The position numbers and the translations under genes were made by a program. The notes under the pieces were generated by a model that worked only from the letters and a program-made list of their open reading frames with translations, did no database searches and was not told the DNA's origin. Source: Devosia elaeis (GTDB lineage Bacteria > Pseudomonadota > Alphaproteobacteria > Rhizobiales > Devosiaceae). From it: 64,000 nt of DNA. Within the stretch, counting starts at the first letter, position 1; each line of letters begins with the position of its first letter. Below, piece after piece: positions 52,653-61,751 of the stretch. The stretch is taken from the NCBI RefSeq assembly GCF_001650025.1, contig NZ_LVVY01000065.1:62001-126000 (forward strand), written 5' to 3'.

Positions 52653-55007
52653 TCACGCCCCTTCCAGAGGTTCGGTCGCCATCGCGTCGCTGGCCTCGAT
52701 GACGGCAATGACCGACGGCGGCATTTTCAAAATATTCTCAAGGACATAGCGATTGTGCCATCCGAAAGGCGGTGCCGCCTGCCGCTGCGATCCGGGCGTG
52801 GCGCTGAGGTGGATGGGCAGGCCGGGATGTCGATGCCGCCCAGCATCGGGATGGTCGAGTTCGGTGAAGAAGCCGCGATGCGCCAGGTAGGGATCCTCTG
52901 CCACGTCCTTTGGATTCTGTACCGGCGCCGCTGCGATCCCGGCCGCCTGTAGCCGCGCGGCAAGCAGGTGCTTGTCCTGCCCAATCGTCCAATCGGCAAT
53001 GATCTGCGTCAGCTCATCCTCATTGTCGCGCCGCCGCGCCAGCGTGGAAAATCGAGTATCCTCAGCGAGTTGCGGCTGCTCCATGACGGCGCAGAGCTGT
53101 TTCCATTGTGCCTCATCCAAGGCAGCGATGGCGATCCATTCGTCCCCACCCTTGGTCGGGAAGGCATCATGGGGACTGGCGAAATTGACGCGGTTTCCAT
53201 TTGGGGCCGGATCGTCCCCGGTCTCCCCGGCTTTCAGGATTTCCGGGCCGATCAAATGCATCGCCGCTTCGACCTGGGGCACTTCCACATATTGGCCTTC
53301 GCCGGTTTTCTGCCGATGAATCAGGGCTGTAAGAATGGCTGCTGCAGCGTTGAAACCACCGATGGGGTCGAGATAGGACGGCCCGGTCACCTCGGGCTGC
53401 CCGCCCGGATAGCCGATCATCGCCGACATGCCCGCCGCCATTTCCATGGTCGGCCCGAGCGCGGCATAACCGGACATCGGCCCGCTGATCCCGAAGGCCG
53501 GCAGTTCGGCGACGACGATATCCGGCTTGATGGATTTGAGGCTGTCATAGTCCAGGCCCAGCTTTTTCAGCGTGCCGGGGCGGAAATTGCAGATCAGCAC
53601 GTCACTCACCGCGACCAGCCGGCGCAGGGTGGCCCTGCCCTCCTCTGTCTTCAGATTAAGAATGCAGCTTAACTTGTTGACATTCTGGGAGTTGAACAGG
53701 AACGATCGATCATACCAGCGCACGCCGGGCTGGCGATCCGGAAAGTTCACCGGATTGGGCGCATCCTTGTTGAGCCGCCAGGAATTGACCCGGTTTGGCG
53801 CTTCGACATGGATCGATTCCGCGCCGAGATAGGCCAGAACCCGGCCCGACATCGGCCCTGCCCAAGCGGTGGTCAGCTCGATAACCCGGAGGCCGCCCAG
53901 TGGGCTGCCGTCGACAGGCTTTTCGCCGGCGGCCGGTTCGTGCTTCGGCCATGCCGGCAAGGTTCCAGAACCCAAAGCCGGCGCGCCACTGGCTATCCGC
54001 CGCGGGGTGCCGTGCAGCCTGAAAGCCGGACCGAGAAGGCGCCGCCCATCGATTTCTTCCCAATAATTCCGCGCCGTGAGATGCCTGTTTTCGATCAGCT
54101 CGGAAGGCCGATAGGCCTTCGCCGCGATCACCTGAGCGCGCTGGAGAATATCCACCAGGTCCTCGGCCGACATCTGGGCCACCTTGGCCTGGATGATGGC
54201 GAAAAGCGCGTCCCAATGCGTCCGGCGTGCGATCGGCTCGGCGAAGCGTGCATCCTGCTCGAGTTCAAGAAGATCCAGGGCTTGGAGCAGCGCATGCCAG
54301 CGGAAATTATAGATCCAGATACAGACCCAGCCGTCGCGGCACAGCACCTGCCCCGCCTGCACGGCCTGCTCGGTCCGCTGCCGCACCGTGCCGTTATAGA
54401 TATGCTGCATGACATAGGGGAAGCACATGGCCGCCGCGGTTTCCGCCGCATCCACCTTCACCACCTGCCCCTGCCCGCTCCGGGTCTGCGCAAACAAGGC
54501 GGCGAGGGTGCCGAGATAGGCTGCGACACCACTGGCCAGGGACGCCCTGTTCCCGGTTCCAAACAAGGGCTCGCGCCCCGCCGCGCCATTATTGTGCATC
54601 ATGCCCGAAAGGGCCTGCAGCACGATTTCCGCCCCCTGCCAGTCCGCCCGCGGCCCATCAGCGCCGAAATCGGACGGCTGGACCACGACCAAGGCCGGAT
54701 ATTTCGCGCTCAGGCTATCCGCGCCGGCACCAACCGGTAGAACGGCGACATCGGCACCGGCCAGAAGGCGTTCGAACTCCGCAGAACCCTGATCGACAAC
54801 CAGGGATTGCTTGCCTGTGTTGAGGTGAAAGAATTGCAGCGAGTCGCCATGCTCCGACATCGGCGCCATGCCACGGATCCGCGACCCGCCCTCGGGCTCA
54901 GCGAGAAAAACCGCCGCGCCGTAATCGGCAAAGAGGCGGGCGCAATATTGCCCAGCCAGGCTCTCGGAAAAGTCGACCACGCGCAGGTGGTCCAAGGCGC
55001 CGCCCAT
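52653..55007 (-). CDS. Double-domain class III (CaiB/BaiF) CoA-transferase
   Basis: 784 aa: two complete CaiB-like domains (about 1-345 and 370-770) joined by a linker. The catalytic Asp of family III is Asp547 in SYLDPIGGFNAAAAI. At the matching place of the N-terminal domain (PLFGTGNRASLASG) no Asp is present, so only the C-terminal domain should form the acyl anhydride. Double CaiB proteins are known, for example DddD. GGGAGGAG precedes the ATG. First gene of the unit with the two hydratases, divergent from LacI across a two-operator region. It activates an organic acid to its CoA ester. Confidence 0.92.
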   Translation of the reverse strand: MGGALDHLRVVDFSESLAGQYCARLFADYGAAVFLAEPEGGSRIRGMAPMSEHGDSLQFFHLNTGKQSLVVDQGSAEFERLLAGADVAVLPVGAGADSLSAKYPALVVVQPSDFGADGPRADWQGAEIVLQALSGMMHNNGAAGREPLFGTGNRASLASGVAAYLGTLAALFAQTRSGQGQVVKVDAAETAAAMCFPYVMQHIYNGTVRQRTEQAVQAGQVLCRDGWVCIWIYNFRWHALLQALDLLELEQDARFAEPIARRTHWDALFAIIQAKVAQMSAEDLVDILQRAQVIAAKAYRPSELIENRHLTARNYWEEIDGRRLLGPAFRLHGTPRRIASGAPALGSGTLPAWPKHEPAAGEKPVDGSPLGGLRVIELTTAWAGPMSGRVLAYLGAESIHVEAPNRVNSWRLNKDAPNPVNFPDRQPGVRWYDRSFLFNSQNVNKLSCILNLKTEEGRATLRRLVAVSDVLICNFRPGTLKKLGLDYDSLKSIKPDIVVAELPAFGISGPMSGYAALGPTMEMAAGMSAMIGYPGGQPEVTGPSYLDPIGGFNAAAAILTALIHRQKTGEGQYVEVPQVEAAMHLIGPEILKAGETGDDPAPNGNRVNFASPHDAFPTKGGDEWIAIAALDEAQWKQLCAVMEQPQLAEDTRFSTLARRRDNEDELTQIIADWTIGQDKHLLAARLQAAGIAAAPVQNPKDVAEDPYLAHRGFFTELDHPDAGRHRHPGLPIHLSATPGSQRQAAPPFGWHNRYVLENILKMPPSVIAVIEASDAMATEPLEGA

Positions 55008-55100
55008 GGGCTCGCTCCTCCCGTCAATGCTTTTGTCGAAATGCGCGCGGACTTCTGCGATCCGTTCTCATGGCGCCAATGACATTACGATATGACGAGT

Positions 55101-55116
55101 TTGCATCCGGATGCAA
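55101..55116. promoter_or_regulatory. LacI-type operator, site 1
   Basis: TTGCATCCGGATGCAA is a perfect 16-bp palindrome with a central CG, in the 192-bp divergent region between the CoA-transferase gene and the LacI gene. Its centre is 23 bp from that of site 2, about two helical turns. Confidence 0.75.
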
Positions 55117-55123
55117 TGCCTAT

Positions 55124-55139
55124 TTGCATACGGATGCAA
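55124..55139. promoter_or_regulatory. LacI-type operator, site 2
   Basis: TTGCATACGGATGCAA differs from site 1 by one base. The pair would let the LacI protein repress both the CoA-transferase unit and its own gene. Confidence 0.7.
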
Positions 55140-55199
55140 ATCTATGGCATAGATGCCTAACATGGGGACGATGGGCCGGTCGGATACGATCGGGGCAAC

Positions 55200-56282
55200 A
55201 TGAGCACTAATGCAGGCAATGATGGAAAATCGCCCCGCAAGCCGATCACGGCGCGCGAACTCGCCCGGCTGATGGGCGTCAGCCAATCGGCGGTCTCGCG
55301 GGCCTTTACGCCTGGCACATCGATTTCAGCGGAATTACGCGAACGCATCCTGCGCGCGGCCGAGGAATTCGATTATCAGCCGAATGCCATCGCATCCATG
55401 CTCTCGACGCGACGCAGCAATATTGCCGGCATCGTAGTGTCGGAGATGCAGAACCCTTTCTATCCCTCGCTTATCGAGAAGCTATCGCGCGAATTGCAGC
55501 GGGTAGGCTTGCAAAGCCTGATGTTCAACATCACGCGCGGCTCCAATATCGAAGAGCAATTGGTCGCCCTGCGGAAATACAACGTGGACGCGGTGGTGGT
55601 GATCTCCGCCACCGTGCTGTCCGGCGCTTCATTGCGGTGGGCCACAGAGGGGCGCGCGGCCGTTCTGGTGAACCGCACCATACCGGACCAGACGCTCACC
55701 TCGGTCAGTTGCGACAATATAGAAGGCGCGCGGGCGATCGCGGACCATTTTCACGCGATCGGTCGCAGAAACGTCGCCTTTGTCGGCGGGCTGCCGCATA
55801 CCTCGACGAATCTCGAGCGCCAGAACGCCTTCATCACACGCGTCGCCGAACTCGGCATGACGCTGACGCACGCCATTTCCGGCGGCGAATACAGCTACGA
55901 GGCGGGCTACAAGGCCGGCATGGAGATTGGCGCGGCCGAGCGCACCGATGCGGCCTTCTTCGCCAATGACATTCTGGCTATCGGCGGCTTCGATGCCCTC
56001 AAGGACGGGCTCGGTCTGCGGGTTCCGGAAGACATTGCCATCGCCGGGTTTGACGACGTGGCCATGACCCGCTGGCCGCGCTATTCGCTGACCACGTTCC
56101 GCCAACCGGTTGATGCCATCGTGGCGAAAACGGTCGCCTTGATCATGGAGCAATTGGCCAGCAAGGCCTATACGCCCACACAGAACCCGCTCAGCGGCGA
56201 ACTTCTGGTGCGTCATTCGACGCTGGGCGCCCAGGCTCTCGAACAGATCGAAGCGTCCGGCCAGACGCCAGCGTCGCGCTGA
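55200..56282 (+). CDS. LacI family transcriptional regulator
   Basis: 360 aa. Helix-turn-helix in residues 15-40 (TARELARLMGVSQSAVSRAF), then a periplasmic-binding-like sensor domain beginning ARRSNIAGIVVSEMQNPFYP-like (here STRRSNIAGIVVSEM). Divergent from the CoA-transferase unit, with three matching palindromes at 55101, 55124 and 51372. Its 3' end overlaps the convergent IclR gene by 92 bp. A sugar-acid or hydroxyacid effector is likely given the enolase-superfamily enzyme; the identity is unknown. Confidence 0.94.
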   Translation: MSTNAGNDGKSPRKPITARELARLMGVSQSAVSRAFTPGTSISAELRERILRAAEEFDYQPNAIASMLSTRRSNIAGIVVSEMQNPFYPSLIEKLSRELQRVGLQSLMFNITRGSNIEEQLVALRKYNVDAVVVISATVLSGASLRWATEGRAAVLVNRTIPDQTLTSVSCDNIEGARAIADHFHAIGRRNVAFVGGLPHTSTNLERQNAFITRVAELGMTLTHAISGGEYSYEAGYKAGMEIGAAERTDAAFFANDILAIGGFDALKDGLGLRVPEDIAIAGFDDVAMTRWPRYSLTTFRQPVDAIVAKTVALIMEQLASKAYTPTQNPLSGELLVRHSTLGAQALEQIEASGQTPASR

Positions 56283-57018
56283 AATCGGCGGCGGCCTGGG
56301 CGACCCAGGCGCCGATGATCGGCAGACGTTCGGCGGTCATCCGTGCGGAAAGTCCGGACACCGATATGGCACCGACGACATCGCCCGCCGCGTTCTTGAC
56401 CGGACTGGCGACGCAGGTGATGCCCTTGCCGCCATCCTGATTATCGGTTGCGTAGCCATGGGCGCTTGCATTGGCAATCTCTGCGCGCAGCGCAGCCGCT
56501 CTGCCGGCAATCGGCCTTGCCCTGCCGTCGGGCAAGGCCAGCACGGCCTCGATCTCGTCCTGGGCATAGGCGGAAAGCACGGCCTTGCCCATGGCAGAGT
56601 TGATCAGCCCGGCGCGCCCACCTGTCCGGGCAATGGCGCGCACGATCTCGCGGCTTTCGGCTTGGGCCATCACCACGATTTCCCCATCGTCCAGCACGCC
56701 GAAATTGGCGGTCTCTCGCGTGAGGTCGCGCAGATGGCGCAGATGCGGCAGGGCCGGTGCGACCAGCGCCTGGCGTTGCCCGAAGGCGGCGCCGACAGAG
56801 AAGGCCTGCTGGCCCACGGACCACAACTGACGCCCGGCATCATACTGGACGAAACGCCGCTCCTGCAGCGTGGTCAGCAGCCGATGCACCGTTGAGGGCG
56901 AGAGGCCGGTTCGGCGAGCGAGGTCGGTGAGGCGCCAGCCCGCACCGTCCTCTGCCAGCGTTTCCAGCAGCACCAATGCGCGTGTTACGGACTGCACATT
57001 GTGCTTGTCGCTGCTCAC
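56191..57018 (-). CDS. IclR family transcriptional regulator
   Basis: 275 aa. N-terminal winged helix (TDLARRTGLSPSTVHRLLTT) and the IclR effector domain (GKGITCVASPVKNAAGDVVG, INSAMGKAVLSAY). ATG overlaps the stop of the aldehyde dehydrogenase gene, making it the last gene of the operon that runs from beyond 64000. The last 92 bp are antisense to the LacI gene. It probably regulates the ABC-dehydrogenase operon it belongs to. Confidence 0.93.
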   Translation of the reverse strand: MSSDKHNVQSVTRALVLLETLAEDGAGWRLTDLARRTGLSPSTVHRLLTTLQERRFVQYDAGRQLWSVGQQAFSVGAAFGQRQALVAPALPHLRHLRDLTRETANFGVLDDGEIVVMAQAESREIVRAIARTGGRAGLINSAMGKAVLSAYAQDEIEAVLALPDGRARPIAGRAAALRAEIANASAHGYATDNQDGGKGITCVASPVKNAAGDVVGAISVSGLSARMTAERLPIIGAWVAQAAADFSATLASGRTLRSVREPGRPASNDAPEVRR

Positions 57019-58478
57019 CAGGTCACCGCTATATATTTGGCCTCGCAGAATTCGAGGATGCCATGATGGGCGCCTTCCCGTCCAAGGCCGCTCTGCTTCA
57101 CACCACCAAACGGCGCGGCCGGGTCCGATGCCAGGCCGCGATTGAGACCGATCATGCCCGCCTCCAGCTTTTCCGACACGCGCAGACCGCGCGCCAAATC
57201 CTCGGTGAATAGATAGGCAATCAGGCCGTATTCGGTGTCGTTGGCTTTGACAATGACCTCTTCTTCCGTCTTGAAACTGGCCAGCGGCGCGATCGGGCCA
57301 AAAATCTCGTCACGAACAAGCGGCGAGTCCGTGGGCACGTTCCTGATGACCGTTGGCGGGTAGTAGAAGCCGTCGCCCCCCGGGGCCTTGCCGCCGGCAA
57401 GGATCTCGGCTCCCTGCCCCGCAGCATCGTTCACCCATGTCGATATCCGCTCCAGCGCATCCTGGTTCACCAGCGGGCCGCACTGAACGCCTTTCTGGTA
57501 GCCGGGGCCGACCTTGAGCGCGGCCATGCGTTCGGCCAGACCCTTGGAAAAGGCCTCCATGATGCCTTCCTGGACGAAGAAGCGATTGGCAGCAGTACAG
57601 GCCTCGCCGCCATTGCGCATCTTAGCGACCATGGCGCCATCCAACGCTTTGTCGAGGTCGGCGTCGTCGAAGACGATGAAGGGCGCATTGCCGCCCAGCT
57701 CCATCGAGCAGGAAATCACCTGGTCGGCGGCTTCCCGCAGCAGCTTGCGCCCGACTTCGGTCGAACCGGTAAAGCTGAGCTTGCGTACGCGCGGATCGTG
57801 CAGCATGGCGCTGACGGTGGCGCTAGCTTTCGAGGTGGTGATGACATTGACCACGCCGTCGGGCACTCCGGCCTCGCGGTAGATTTCCGCCAGGGCATAA
57901 GCCGTTAGTGGCGTTTCAGTTGCCGGCTTCAACACGCAGGTGCTCCCGGCGGCGAGGGCCGGGGCGATCTTGCGGGTCGCCATGGCGGCGGGGAAATTCC
58001 AGGGCGTGACGAGCACGGATACCCCGATGGGCTGGTATTGCACCAGGATGCGGTTGGCGCCGCTTGGCGCCACGGACACATCGCCATTGAGGCGCACGGC
58101 CTCCTCGGAGAACCATCGGAAGAACTCGGCAGCGTAGGTGACTTCGCCTTCCGCGTCCGGCAGCGCCTTGCCGTTTTCGAGGCTGATCAGCTCGGCAAGC
58201 ATCTGCTTACGCTCGATCATCAGTTCATAGCAGCGGCGCAGGATATCGGAGCGCTTGCGCGGTGGGGTCGCGGCCCAGTCCGGCCCGGCTTCATGGGCCG
58301 CCGATACAGCGGCGAGCGCATCTTCGATAGAGGCATCTGCGACACGGGAGATCACCTTACCGGTGGACGGATCGACCACATCGAGTTGATTGCCGGTACT
58401 GCCGGGGCGCCATTGTCCGCCGATCCACAGATCGGTCGGCACGGTTGCGGGATCGAACGAAAGAGGAAACGTGCTCAT
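57015..58478 (-). CDS. Succinate-semialdehyde dehydrogenase-type aldehyde dehydrogenase
   Basis: 487 aa, GabD-like. VTPWNFPAAMATRKIAPALA, Glu in MELGGNAPF, Cys in GGEACTAANRF and the ending KQSGLGREGAHHG are the GabD pattern. Start shares one base with the alcohol dehydrogenase stop (TGATG). After an iron-type alcohol dehydrogenase it would finish the oxidation of a hydroxyacid to a dicarboxylate, for example 4-hydroxybutyrate to succinate (inferred). Confidence 0.93.
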   Translation of the reverse strand: MSTFPLSFDPATVPTDLWIGGQWRPGSTGNQLDVVDPSTGKVISRVADASIEDALAAVSAAHEAGPDWAATPPRKRSDILRRCYELMIERKQMLAELISLENGKALPDAEGEVTYAAEFFRWFSEEAVRLNGDVSVAPSGANRILVQYQPIGVSVLVTPWNFPAAMATRKIAPALAAGSTCVLKPATETPLTAYALAEIYREAGVPDGVVNVITTSKASATVSAMLHDPRVRKLSFTGSTEVGRKLLREAADQVISCSMELGGNAPFIVFDDADLDKALDGAMVAKMRNGGEACTAANRFFVQEGIMEAFSKGLAERMAALKVGPGYQKGVQCGPLVNQDALERISTWVNDAAGQGAEILAGGKAPGGDGFYYPPTVIRNVPTDSPLVRDEIFGPIAPLASFKTEEEVIVKANDTEYGLIAYLFTEDLARGLRVSEKLEAGMIGLNRGLASDPAAPFGGVKQSGLGREGAHHGILEFCEAKYIAVTW

Positions 58479-59722
58479 CAGATTGCCTTGGCGTGCTTGG
58501 TGTTGGTGGTCAGCATGGCGAGATCGCCCGCGAAGGCGGCAGCGATCAGCAAATCCATGCCGGCCCGGTCGACCGGGCGCGGATTGTTCTTGATCAGCCG
58601 ATTGGCGGCCAGGGCCTGATCGGCGATCCAGGGAAGGTCATCGGACTTGACGCCAATTTCCGCCAATGTCCTGGGCACTGCAATCGTGTTCAGCAGGTCC
58701 GCGATACCCACGATACAGCGGTCCGCTGCGGCCGCGTCATCGTCGTCCTTGGTCGCAAATTCGAGAATTCGCCCGATCGTGGCAATGTCGGCAAGCGCAT
58801 GCTCTCGATTGAATGCCAATGCGTAGGGCAGCATCAAGGCGACACCCAGGCCATGCGCCGTATGCGTCAAGGCGCCGACCGGATATTGCACGGCATGGCA
58901 CACCGAGGTGCCGGCGGTGCCGAAGGCAAGTCCAGCCTGCATCGCCCCCAGCATGACATCGGCGCGCGCCCGCACGTCGCCGCCATTCTTGACGGCCGCG
59001 GCCAGGCTACGCCCGATATTGCCGATGGCAGCCATGGCGAAGCTGTCCGTCATGGCATTCTTGCCCACGAAGACATGTTCAAGCGTGATGTTCGTCAGCG
59101 CTGATCGGGGCGCGGTGGTGAAGGCCTCGATGGCGTGGACCAGCGCATCGGCGCCGGACATGGCGGTTAGAACCGGCGGACAGGTCAGTGTCAAATCCGG
59201 ATCGCAGATTGCCGTAACAGGGATCAGATGCGGGCTTGCAATGCCCACCTTCACCGCGCGATGCGGATCGGCCACCACTGCAACCGGCGTCACTTCCGAT
59301 CCGGTACCGGCCGTCGTCGGCAAGGCCACCAGCGGCAGGACGGGTCCTGGCACCTTGAACTCGCCGTAATAGTCGCTGATCGCTCCGCCATGTGCAGCAA
59401 TCAGCGCAATCACCTTGGCGGCGTCAATGCAGCTACCGCCGCCGATGCCGACAATGACCTCGGCACCGAAATCGCTTGCGGCCGCTACCCCCGCCACCAG
59501 GCATTCGGCAGGCAACTCCGCCTCTACGCCGGCGAAGGTCGATACCGACAGCCCGGCCTCCCGTAAGCCGGATTCGAGTATCCGGAACGTCTCTTCGCCG
59601 GCCATGCGCTGGTCGGTGACCAGCAGAACCTTATGACCCAGGGCGGCGGCATAGCCCGGCAGCGACGCGCGCTGGCCCGAGCCGAATACGATATTGCGAG
59701 GCGAACGAAGAGCGCCAAACAT
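58478..59722 (-). CDS. Iron-containing alcohol dehydrogenase
   Basis: 414 aa, group III. NAD loop GGGSCIDAAKVIAL, PTTAGTGSEVTPVAV, metal-binding Asp/His region DALVHAIEAFTT and the HGLGVALMLPYA segment. Close families are 4-hydroxybutyrate dehydrogenase, hydroxyacid-oxoacid transhydrogenase and 1,3-propanediol dehydrogenase. Located between the Ldh-type and ALDH genes in the operon, it likely makes the semialdehyde that the ALDH consumes. Confidence 0.93.
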   Translation of the reverse strand: MFGALRSPRNIVFGSGQRASLPGYAAALGHKVLLVTDQRMAGEETFRILESGLREAGLSVSTFAGVEAELPAECLVAGVAAASDFGAEVIVGIGGGSCIDAAKVIALIAAHGGAISDYYGEFKVPGPVLPLVALPTTAGTGSEVTPVAVVADPHRAVKVGIASPHLIPVTAICDPDLTLTCPPVLTAMSGADALVHAIEAFTTAPRSALTNITLEHVFVGKNAMTDSFAMAAIGNIGRSLAAAVKNGGDVRARADVMLGAMQAGLAFGTAGTSVCHAVQYPVGALTHTAHGLGVALMLPYALAFNREHALADIATIGRILEFATKDDDDAAAADRCIVGIADLLNTIAVPRTLAEIGVKSDDLPWIADQALAANRLIKNNPRPVDRAGMDLLIAAAFAGDLAMLTTNTKHAKAI

Positions 59723-59740
59723 GGTGTAGTCCTTGATGGT

Positions 59741-60736
59741 TTAGGCCGTTCCGGCCAGGTCCTGCAGACGTGACCAGGTCACGTCCGCGATATTGAGGCC
59801 GTCAGCGACGGCACGGCGGCGCAGCTCTCGGCCGCGCTCACCGGGGATCCGCACATTGTCGAATCCTTCAGCGGGCGCTTCGCTCCGCAGCAGATCGAGA
59901 AAATCCGACACGGCAGCTAAGGGCTGGTCGATGACGATGAAGAGATCGGCCTTGGTGCAGGGCTCGGTGGAATCAAGCGTTCCCTTGACATTCCGGCCGA
60001 TGGCCGAGCCGGCAAGAGCCGTCAGCAATAATTCGAAGGCCAGGCCGAGCGCATATCCTTTCGGGCCACCGAACGGCGCGATGGCACCATCGCGCGCCGC
60101 GGCGGCATCGGTCGTGGCGTTGCCGGCCGCGTCCAATGCCCAGCCCTGCGGGATGGGTGCGCCGCGATTGGCGTGATCGTGAATCTCGCCCATCGAGACG
60201 ATGCTGGTGGCCGTATCCATCATGAAGACGCCATCGCCGGTGGGAAGACCAATGGCGATCGGATTGGTGCCGATCATGGCCCGACGACCGCCCCAGGGAT
60301 GGACCAGGGCTTCGCTGGTGGAAAAGGCAATCAGGCACTTTCCGGCTTCGGCAACGCGATCGGCATAGAAGCCGAGCATGCCGATATGATTGGCATTGGC
60401 GACGGCGGCCACAGCCACGCCCTGGCTTGCGGAACGGTCCATCAGCGCATCGATCGCTGCCTGGGCCACGACCGGCCCGAGCCCCTGTTCGCCATCGACC
60501 TTGAGAAAGCCCGGCGCCGTCCATTCCTGCCGGCCTTTTGTAACCGGGTTGGCAACGCCGTTGCCGATCCGCTCCACCAATCGCGGCAGGCGCAACAGGC
60601 CATGCGAGGCGATGCTGCGCATTTCCGCATCGAGCAACAGGTCGCGCTGCAGCGCCGCATTGTCCGGCGGCACACCGGCGGCGGCGAGAACACGATCCGC
60701 AACGTCCTTGACTTCTTGGAGCGGCACTATGGGCAT
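59741..60736 (-). CDS. Ldh-family (malate/L-lactate dehydrogenase type) oxidoreductase
   Basis: 331 aa from MPIVPLQEV; an in-frame codon at 60793 would overlap the ATPase gene. The catalytic His region IASHGLLRLPRLVERI and the FGGPKGYALGLAFELL segment identify the Ldh_2 family (ureidoglycolate, sulfolactate and 2,3-diketogulonate enzymes). NAD(P)-dependent oxidation of a 2-hydroxyacid is the general reaction. The ribosome binding site of this start is weak, so its exact position is uncertain. Confidence 0.9.
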   Translation of the reverse strand: MPIVPLQEVKDVADRVLAAAGVPPDNAALQRDLLLDAEMRSIASHGLLRLPRLVERIGNGVANPVTKGRQEWTAPGFLKVDGEQGLGPVVAQAAIDALMDRSASQGVAVAAVANANHIGMLGFYADRVAEAGKCLIAFSTSEALVHPWGGRRAMIGTNPIAIGLPTGDGVFMMDTATSIVSMGEIHDHANRGAPIPQGWALDAAGNATTDAAAARDGAIAPFGGPKGYALGLAFELLLTALAGSAIGRNVKGTLDSTEPCTKADLFIVIDQPLAAVSDFLDLLRSEAPAEGFDNVRIPGERGRELRRRAVADGLNIADVTWSRLQDLAGTA

Positions 60737-60749
60737 GCTTGGAACACTT

Positions 60750-61751
60750 TCAACTGATCGCCAGCGTTGTGGTCGCCGGCTGTAATTCACCAATCCGCGA
60801 CGCGATCGGCCATGCTTTGGCGAAATGGCACGCGGCCAGGTGGTTGTCGCCCACTAACTGGAGCGAGGGTTCCTGACTTTTACAGATGTCCTGGGCGATG
60901 GGACAACGCGTGTGAAAACGGCACCCGCCGGGAATTCGGATCGGGCTGGGCGGGTCCCCGGCCAACAGGATGCGCTTCCGGCGCTTGTTGGGATGCGAAG
61001 CCGGCACAGCGGAGAGCAGCGATTCCGCGTAAGGATGTTGCGGCCCGGCGAAGAATGACGCCTTGGGCGCCAGTTCGACGATCTTGCCTAGATACATGAC
61101 CGCCACCCGGTCCGCCATGTGCTTGACCGTCGCCATGTCATGCGAAATGAAGAGATAGGCAGTGCCCTTTTCCTCCTGCATGTCCTGCAGGATATTGATC
61201 ACTTGCGACCGCACGGAGACGTCAAGCGCCGAGACTGGCTCGTCGGCCACGATCAGGCGGGGACCGAGGGCAAAGGCCCGGATGATACCGAGGCGTTGAC
61301 GCTGGCCGCCGGAAAATTGGCGCGGCCAGCTTTCGACGTGCTTGGCGCTGAGGCCGACGGCCTGCAGAAGCTGCTCGGCGGTGCTCCGCCGCTCGGCCTT
61401 GTTGCGCACCTTGCCGTGAATGGCCAATGGTTCGGTGACGATCTCCCCCGCAGTCATGCGCGGATCGAGCGAGGAGAACGGATCCTGGAACACAAACTGG
61501 ATTTCGCGCCGGATGTCTTTCAGCGCGCCCTGGGACATATGCGTGATGTCCCGTCCTTCGAAACGGATCGTGCCTTCCGTGGGATCGGTCAGGCGCAGGA
61601 TGAGCCGCGACACGGTGGACTTGCCACATCCGGATTCGCCGACCAGGGCCAGCGTCTCCCGCTCGGCCAGCGAGAAACTGACGCCATCGACCGCGCGCAC
61701 CGAGCCGCCGAAGATTTTCCTGACGTCGGTGACTTCAAGCAGCTTGTTCAT
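60750..61751 (-). CDS. Peptide-type ABC transporter ATP-binding protein (DppF)
   Basis: 333 aa from MNKLLEVTD, with GGAG upstream; the codons before 61751 lie in the neighbouring gene. Walker [10 protein letters not shown], signature FSGGQRQRL, Walker B LIVADEPVSALD, oligopeptide extension with CRFHTRCPIAQDIC. Overlaps DppD by 17 bp. Confidence 0.94.
   Translation of the reverse strand: MNKLLEVTDVRKIFGGSVRAVDGVSFSLAERETLALVGESGCGKSTVSRLILRLTDPTEGTIRFEGRDITHMSQGALKDIRREIQFVFQDPFSSLDPRMTAGEIVTEPLAIHGKVRNKAERRSTAEQLLQAVGLSAKHVESWPRQFSGGQRQRLGIIRAFALGPRLIVADEPVSALDVSVRSQVINILQDMQEEKGTAYLFISHDMATVKHMADRVAVMYLGKIVELAPKASFFAGPQHPYAESLLSAVPASHPNKRRKRILLAGDPPSPIRIPGGCRFHTRCPIAQDICKSQEPSLQLVGDNHLAACHFAKAWPIASRIGELQPATTTLAIS

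Noticed and set aside
52653-55007. Calling the double CoA-transferase DddD (DMSP lyase)
   Set aside because: Architecture matches, but there is no DMSP transporter and hydratases follow it; evidence is too thin for the name.
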